Shown here piece by piece: positions 15,309 to 17,940 of a DNA stretch of 17,940 nucleotides. Source of the DNA: Chloroflexota bacterium (GTDB lineage Bacteria; Chloroflexota; UBA5177; JANWHV01). The stretch covers positions 1 to 17,940 of the forward strand of contig JAQBPC010000575.1 of assembly GCA_028287725.1 (NCBI GenBank), given 5' to 3'. Position numbers and translations under genes: made by a program. The number at the start of each line of letters is the position of its first letter. The first letter of the stretch is position 1. The notes beneath the pieces are model-generated. The model searched no databases, was not told the DNA's origin, and saw nothing but the letters and a program-made list of their open reading frames with translations.

Positions 15309-16400
15309 TTATGGAACTTCGGCGCTCGAGTAATCGCCGAGTGTCAGCCGATAGGCATGGGGGCGCCGATTGACGCGCGTAACGCGCGCATACCGGCCAA
15401 TAACGCTACTCTCGATCGGCGTACCAATATCCTCGACCGTGCAGCACTCCATCACGATCGAGTGCTGGATCTCGCAGTGCCGGATAACGCAATTCTCACC
15501 GATGGCGGTAAATGGACCGATATAGCAGTTTGAGATCTCGCTTCCGGCGGCAATGCTGAGCGGACCCCTGAGTACAGAGTTCGTGATGCGGACATCGGCG
15601 CCAATCTCCATATCACCAACCAGGGTCGACACCTCGTCCACATGGCCACGGACGTTACGCTCGACCCGCTCCAGGACCAATCGGTTGGCTTCCAGGAGAT
15701 CTTCCATCTTGCCGGTATCAATCCACCGGCCATCGAGCTCATGCGGACGCACTGTGTGACCGTGTTCGACAAGCCAGGAGATCGCATCGGTAATTTCCAG
15801 CTCACCTCGTCGAGACGGCACGATACCGCGTGCGGCGGCCATGATCGACTGGTCAAACATGTAGACACCGACAAGCGCAAGATCGCTCACAGGCGCTTCA
15901 CCGGGCGGCGGCGGCGGTGGCTTTTCAATTAGCCGGGCAACGCGACCATCCTCGACGATTGCTACACCAAATTGCTCGGGGTGGGGAACTCTTTTAAGCA
16001 GGATTTGGGCATCCGCACCAGACTTCTGGTACTCGTCCACGAGCTTACTGATACCGTCGCGCAAAAAATTGTCGCCAAGGTACATCACGAAGGGGCTTCC
16101 GTCGAGCCAGCTTTCGGCCGTCAACACAGCATGTGCCAGCCCAAGCGGCTCGAGCTGCAAAATATAGGTAATTCGCGCGCCAAACTGCGACCCATCGCCG
16201 ACGGCTGCACGGATCTGGTCTGCTGTCTCACCGACAATGATGCCGATGTCCGTAATACCTGCCCGCACCAGGTCCTCAAGAACATAAAACAGGACCGGCT
16301 TATTGGCAATTGGCACGAGCTGCTTTGCCGCGGTAAAGGTGAACGGGCGCAGACGTGTGCCTTTACCTCCGCTGAGCACCAGCCCCTTCAACGTCTTCAC
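15309..16400 (-). CDS. rmlA: Glucose-1-phosphate thymidylyltransferase, long form with left-handed beta-helix tail
   Basis: Cytoplasmic nucleotidyltransferase (363 residues) that makes dTDP-glucose from dTTP and glucose-1-phosphate, the entry to dTDP-L-rhamnose and other deoxysugars. The N-terminal domain has the signature GLVLSGGKGTRLRP (6-19), KQLVPIANKP (26-35), the metal-binding YLGDN (107-111), EK (159-160) before the sugar site, ALVGVYMF (175-182) and GRWIDTG (224-230). From about 250 onward, hexapeptide-like strands (IGADVRITNSVLRGP, IGPFTAIGENCVI, SSVIGRYARV) form a beta-helix tail, as in the long RmlA/StrD class. That makes it longer than the roughly 290-residue E. coli-type enzyme. 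A run of six prolines (161-166) encoded by a CCG repeat is inserted in a loop. The GTG start is supported by GGAGAGG 8 nt upstream. The rhamnose role is inferred from rmlD next door. Confidence 0.93.
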   Translation of the reverse strand: MKTLKGLVLSGGKGTRLRPFTFTAAKQLVPIANKPVLFYVLEDLVRAGITDIGIIVGETADQIRAAVGDGSQFGARITYILQLEPLGLAHAVLTAESWLDGSPFVMYLGDNFLRDGISKLVDEYQKSGADAQILLKRVPHPEQFGVAIVEDGRVARLIEKPPPPPPGEAPVSDLALVGVYMFDQSIMAAARGIVPSRRGELEITDAISWLVEHGHTVRPHELDGRWIDTGKMEDLLEANRLVLERVERNVRGHVDEVSTLVGDMEIGADVRITNSVLRGPLSIAAGSEISNCYIGPFTAIGENCVIRHCEIQHSIVMECCTVEDIGTPIESSVIGRYARVTRVNRRPHAYRLTLGDYSSAEVP

Positions 16401-16612
16401 CTGGGCAACCTCTCCGTACTCATGCGGCTCAAGGGAACATGTGACGATGCGAAAAACTTAGAACCCGAACACGCGCATCATAATCGGCGGCCGGACAATG
16501 GCGCAACAGTACCTTGGCACATGAGGGTCCAGATCCGCGCACCTCGGCACTCTTACCGGGTCTCGCTACGAATGCCACTCTGACTGCAGCAGAGCGAGCT
16601 TGCGGAGTCATC
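16401..16612 (-). promoter_or_regulatory. Intergenic region between rmlD and rmlA, possible rmlA promoter
   Basis: 212 bp without a credible gene. Read on the minus strand, TATGAT (16477-16482) could serve as a -10 with TTGCGC (16501-16506) as a poor -35 at 18-bp spacing, about 75 bp upstream of the rmlA GTG. The gap suggests that rmlA need not depend on the rmlD promoter. Promoter assignment is weak. Confidence 0.3.
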
Positions 16613-17461
16613 TCAGACCTCGATTTCTTGCAGATACCGCCGAAGCCCGTCACGCCAATGCGGCATGGTTACGCCAAGGCTCTCGAGGCGCGATAAGTCG
16701 AGCACTGAATAGAGCGGCCGGCGCGCGACGTCCGCGGTACCGCTATAGGACACGGGCTCGATCGCGGCATCAATCCCAGCTTCCTCCAAGATGGCGCAGG
16801 CAAATTCATACCAGGTACAACAACCACTGTTCGTAATGTGAACTCGTCCTGACGCGCCGACGGCAACGAGTGACAGGATTGCTCGCGCAAGATCCACAGC
16901 GTAGGTGGGCGCCGCTATCTTGTCCGCGACCACTCGAAGCGGCTTACCGGCACGCGCTTGCCTCAGGATCGATAGGACGAAGTTACCTCCGGTCCCGCTT
17001 CGAGTCCGCCCGAAGACACCGCTCGTTCTCACGACCAGAGAAGTGGGCGCATATGCAAGGGCCAGGTGCTCCCCAGCGAGCTTACTCGCCGCGTACACGC
17101 CGAGGGGCTCCGTAGGATCGTCCTCGCAGTAGGGCCGTTGCTGCGTGCCGCCGAACACGTAATCCGTGCTGACATGGACAAAGCGGGCCTCGAGCGCCGT
17201 TGCCGCGCGGGCCAGGTATGCAGGCCCAGTGGCATTAACCGCGAATGCAAGATCCGGGTCGGTCTCCGCGGCATCAACCCGGTTATAGGCCGATGCATTG
17301 ATGACCACGTCCGGCGCAAGTTCCGATAGGGCCGGCTCGATCGCTGCCAAATCGGTAATATCCAGCGCCGCCCGATCCACCAGCGACACGTTTGCTCCGC
17401 CAATTGTGGCAAGTGCCGTGCCTAGCTGGCCGCTACCGACCACCACGATCCGCTTTACCAT
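16613..17461 (-). CDS. rmlD: dTDP-4-dehydrorhamnose reductase
   Basis: Cytoplasmic NAD(P)H-dependent reductase of 282 residues, catalysing the last step of dTDP-L-rhamnose synthesis. As an extended SDR it has the nucleotide-binding VVGSGQLG (7-14), NASAYNRVDAAE (55-66, a strong RmlD signature), STDYVFGG (98-105) and the catalytic pair Tyr123/Lys127 in VYAASK, followed by RTSGVFG (145-151). The ATG at 17461 has AAGG about 7 nt upstream. It lies upstream of rmlA on the same strand but 212 bp away; rmlB and rmlC are not in the window. Length and motifs are normal for the family. The C-terminal region keeps the usual RPLYSVLDLSRLESLG block that closes over the substrate. Confidence 0.94.
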   Translation of the reverse strand: MVKRIVVVGSGQLGTALATIGGANVSLVDRAALDITDLAAIEPALSELAPDVVINASAYNRVDAAETDPDLAFAVNATGPAYLARAATALEARFVHVSTDYVFGGTQQRPYCEDDPTEPLGVYAASKLAGEHLALAYAPTSLVVRTSGVFGRTRSGTGGNFVLSILRQARAGKPLRVVADKIAAPTYAVDLARAILSLVAVGASGRVHITNSGCCTWYEFACAILEEAGIDAAIEPVSYSGTADVARRPLYSVLDLSRLESLGVTMPHWRDGLRRYLQEIEV

Positions 17462-17563
17462 CTCATGACCTTACACTTCAGGCTGTTCGCCTTGTAAAGC
17501 ATATCGAATGCGGGTCATGCGACGAGTGGAATAGTTGTGTAAAGTGCCTGCCTACCCAATCCG

Positions 17564-17597
17564 GGCGCCGGGAACGGCGGCAAAATCAACCGGCGCC
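17564..17597 (-). terminator. GC-rich stem after the propeller gene, possible terminator
   Basis: GGCGCCGG (17564-17571) pairs perfectly with CCGGCGCC (17590-17597) around an 18-nt loop, starting 5 nt past the stop of the minus-strand propeller gene and upstream of rmlD. No T-run follows, so it may instead be a leader structure for rmlD. Confidence 0.35.
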
Positions 17598-17602
17598 AGT
17601 TG

Positions 17603-17940
17603 CTAGTAGGACACGCTGGCGATCGCCGCGTATTTAGCGGTGTCACCTTGATACACCATGTATACGAGACGACGCCCATCGGGAGACCACCAGCCTACGG
17701 GTCCTACGCCGCCCGGTGGCAATAGGCTGTGCGCCAGGCCATGGCGAGAGTCAAAAACGTAGTTTTGCGCCGAAGCTCCGCTTCCGATTCTGAAGGCGAC
17801 GATTGAGCCATCAGGCGACGGTGAGCCCACCAGGTTGATGGGGCCGGGTAACGGGGTATTATTGTTCAGCGCCGTTGCGTTGCCACGCGACGCAAGTGAC
17901 TTGCGATAGAGCTTCGTATACCGGCCATCGAATGTGCTAT
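17603..17940 (-). CDS. Partial WD40/PD40 (TolB-like) beta-propeller protein, C-terminal end
   Basis: Only the last 112 or so codons are inside the window; the reading frame stays open to the edge at 17940, so the real start lies outside. The visible part has two PD40-type blades with the signature [SxSPDGxxxxF/Y]: GSPSPDGSIVAFRIG and GWWSPDGRRLVYMVY. Upstream residues such as FDGRYTKLYR continue the same frame with no stop. A GTG at 17830 is not needed as a start. Such proteins are usually exported propellers of unknown ligand or, when short, TolB-related; this fragment cannot decide. It is on the same strand as rmlD and rmlA, 141 bp upstream of rmlD, with a GC-rich stem between them. Confidence 0.75.
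   Translation of the reverse strand, partial: STFDGRYTKLYRKSLASRGNATALNNNTPLPGPINLVGSPSPDGSIVAFRIGSGASAQNYVFDSRHGLAHSLLPPGGVGPVGWWSPDGRRLVYMVYQGDTAKYAAIASVSY

Noticed and set aside
15903..15920. Frameshift or assembly error at the proline run of rmlA
   Set aside because: The frame is maintained on both sides with conserved motifs, so the tract is an in-frame insertion.
15972..16583. 203-codon plus-strand frame overlapping rmlA and its upstream region
   Set aside because: Mostly antisense to the catalytic domain of rmlA and shows no domain features.
1..17940. CRISPR array, phage, toxin-antitoxin or defence island
   Set aside because: No regularly spaced repeats, integrase, transposase, nuclease or small paired toxin genes were seen.

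Overview
This is a moderately GC-rich window with ordinary bacterial gene density. It probably comes from a monoderm-like soil or environmental bacterium of the Terrabacteria group. Chloroflexota (Ktedonobacteria-like) or Dormibacterota is my best guess, with actinobacterial relatives as the alternative. The basis is indirect: a G6PDH operon containing OpcA, a long-form RmlA, several exported beta-propeller proteins, and a large exported protein with 'WYFAEG...ERAMYW' modules of the kind seen in those phyla. There is no rRNA, tRNA, transposase, phage gene or CRISPR array, so taxonomy cannot be fixed from the window alone.

Layout. (1) 48-4163: a secreted PQQ-type quinoprotein (+) converges on an exported BNR/Asp-box propeller protein (-). 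Behind the latter, also on (-), is an HtrA/DegP-type serine protease. A striking 99-nt inverted-repeat element (2970-3068) lies between the BNR gene and htrA. (2) 4164-10091: after a 329-bp divergent promoter region comes the metabolic core on (+): FGGY gluconokinase, zwf, opcA, pgl and a pterin-4a-carbinolamine dehydratase (PCD). From zwf onward the genes are tightly packed (4-bp overlap, then two 15-bp gaps). (3) 10116-11165: an FtsJ/RlmM-like 2'-O-methyltransferase (-) converging on the PCD gene. (4) 11409-15254: a 1281-residue exported protein with six tandem TIG-like Ig modules, a Pro/Thr linker and four C-terminal repeat modules. (5) 15309-17461: dTDP-rhamnose genes rmlA and rmlD on (-), not tightly coupled. 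(6) 17603 to the window end: the C-terminal part of a WD40/PD40 TolB-like propeller protein (-), truncated by the window edge.

How they work together. Zwf (with its assembly factor OpcA) and Pgl convert glucose-6-phosphate to 6-phosphogluconate, and the gluconokinase makes the same product from gluconate. The cluster is therefore a 6-phosphogluconate/NADPH-producing module; gnd, edd and eda are not in the window. A PQQ dehydrogenase upstream raises the possibility of an external glucose-to-gluconate bypass, but nothing in the sequence fixes its substrate. RmlA and RmlD supply dTDP-L-rhamnose for surface polysaccharide or glycoprotein, and the giant secreted protein is a candidate cell-surface client.

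Most of the window is recognisable housekeeping and surface biology. The items most worth a second look are the 99-nt inverted repeat, a possible Shine-Dalgarno-sequestering leader before zwf, the architecture of the 1281-residue protein, and the PCD gene in the pentose-phosphate operon. I saw no convincing evidence of a wholly new multi-gene system.
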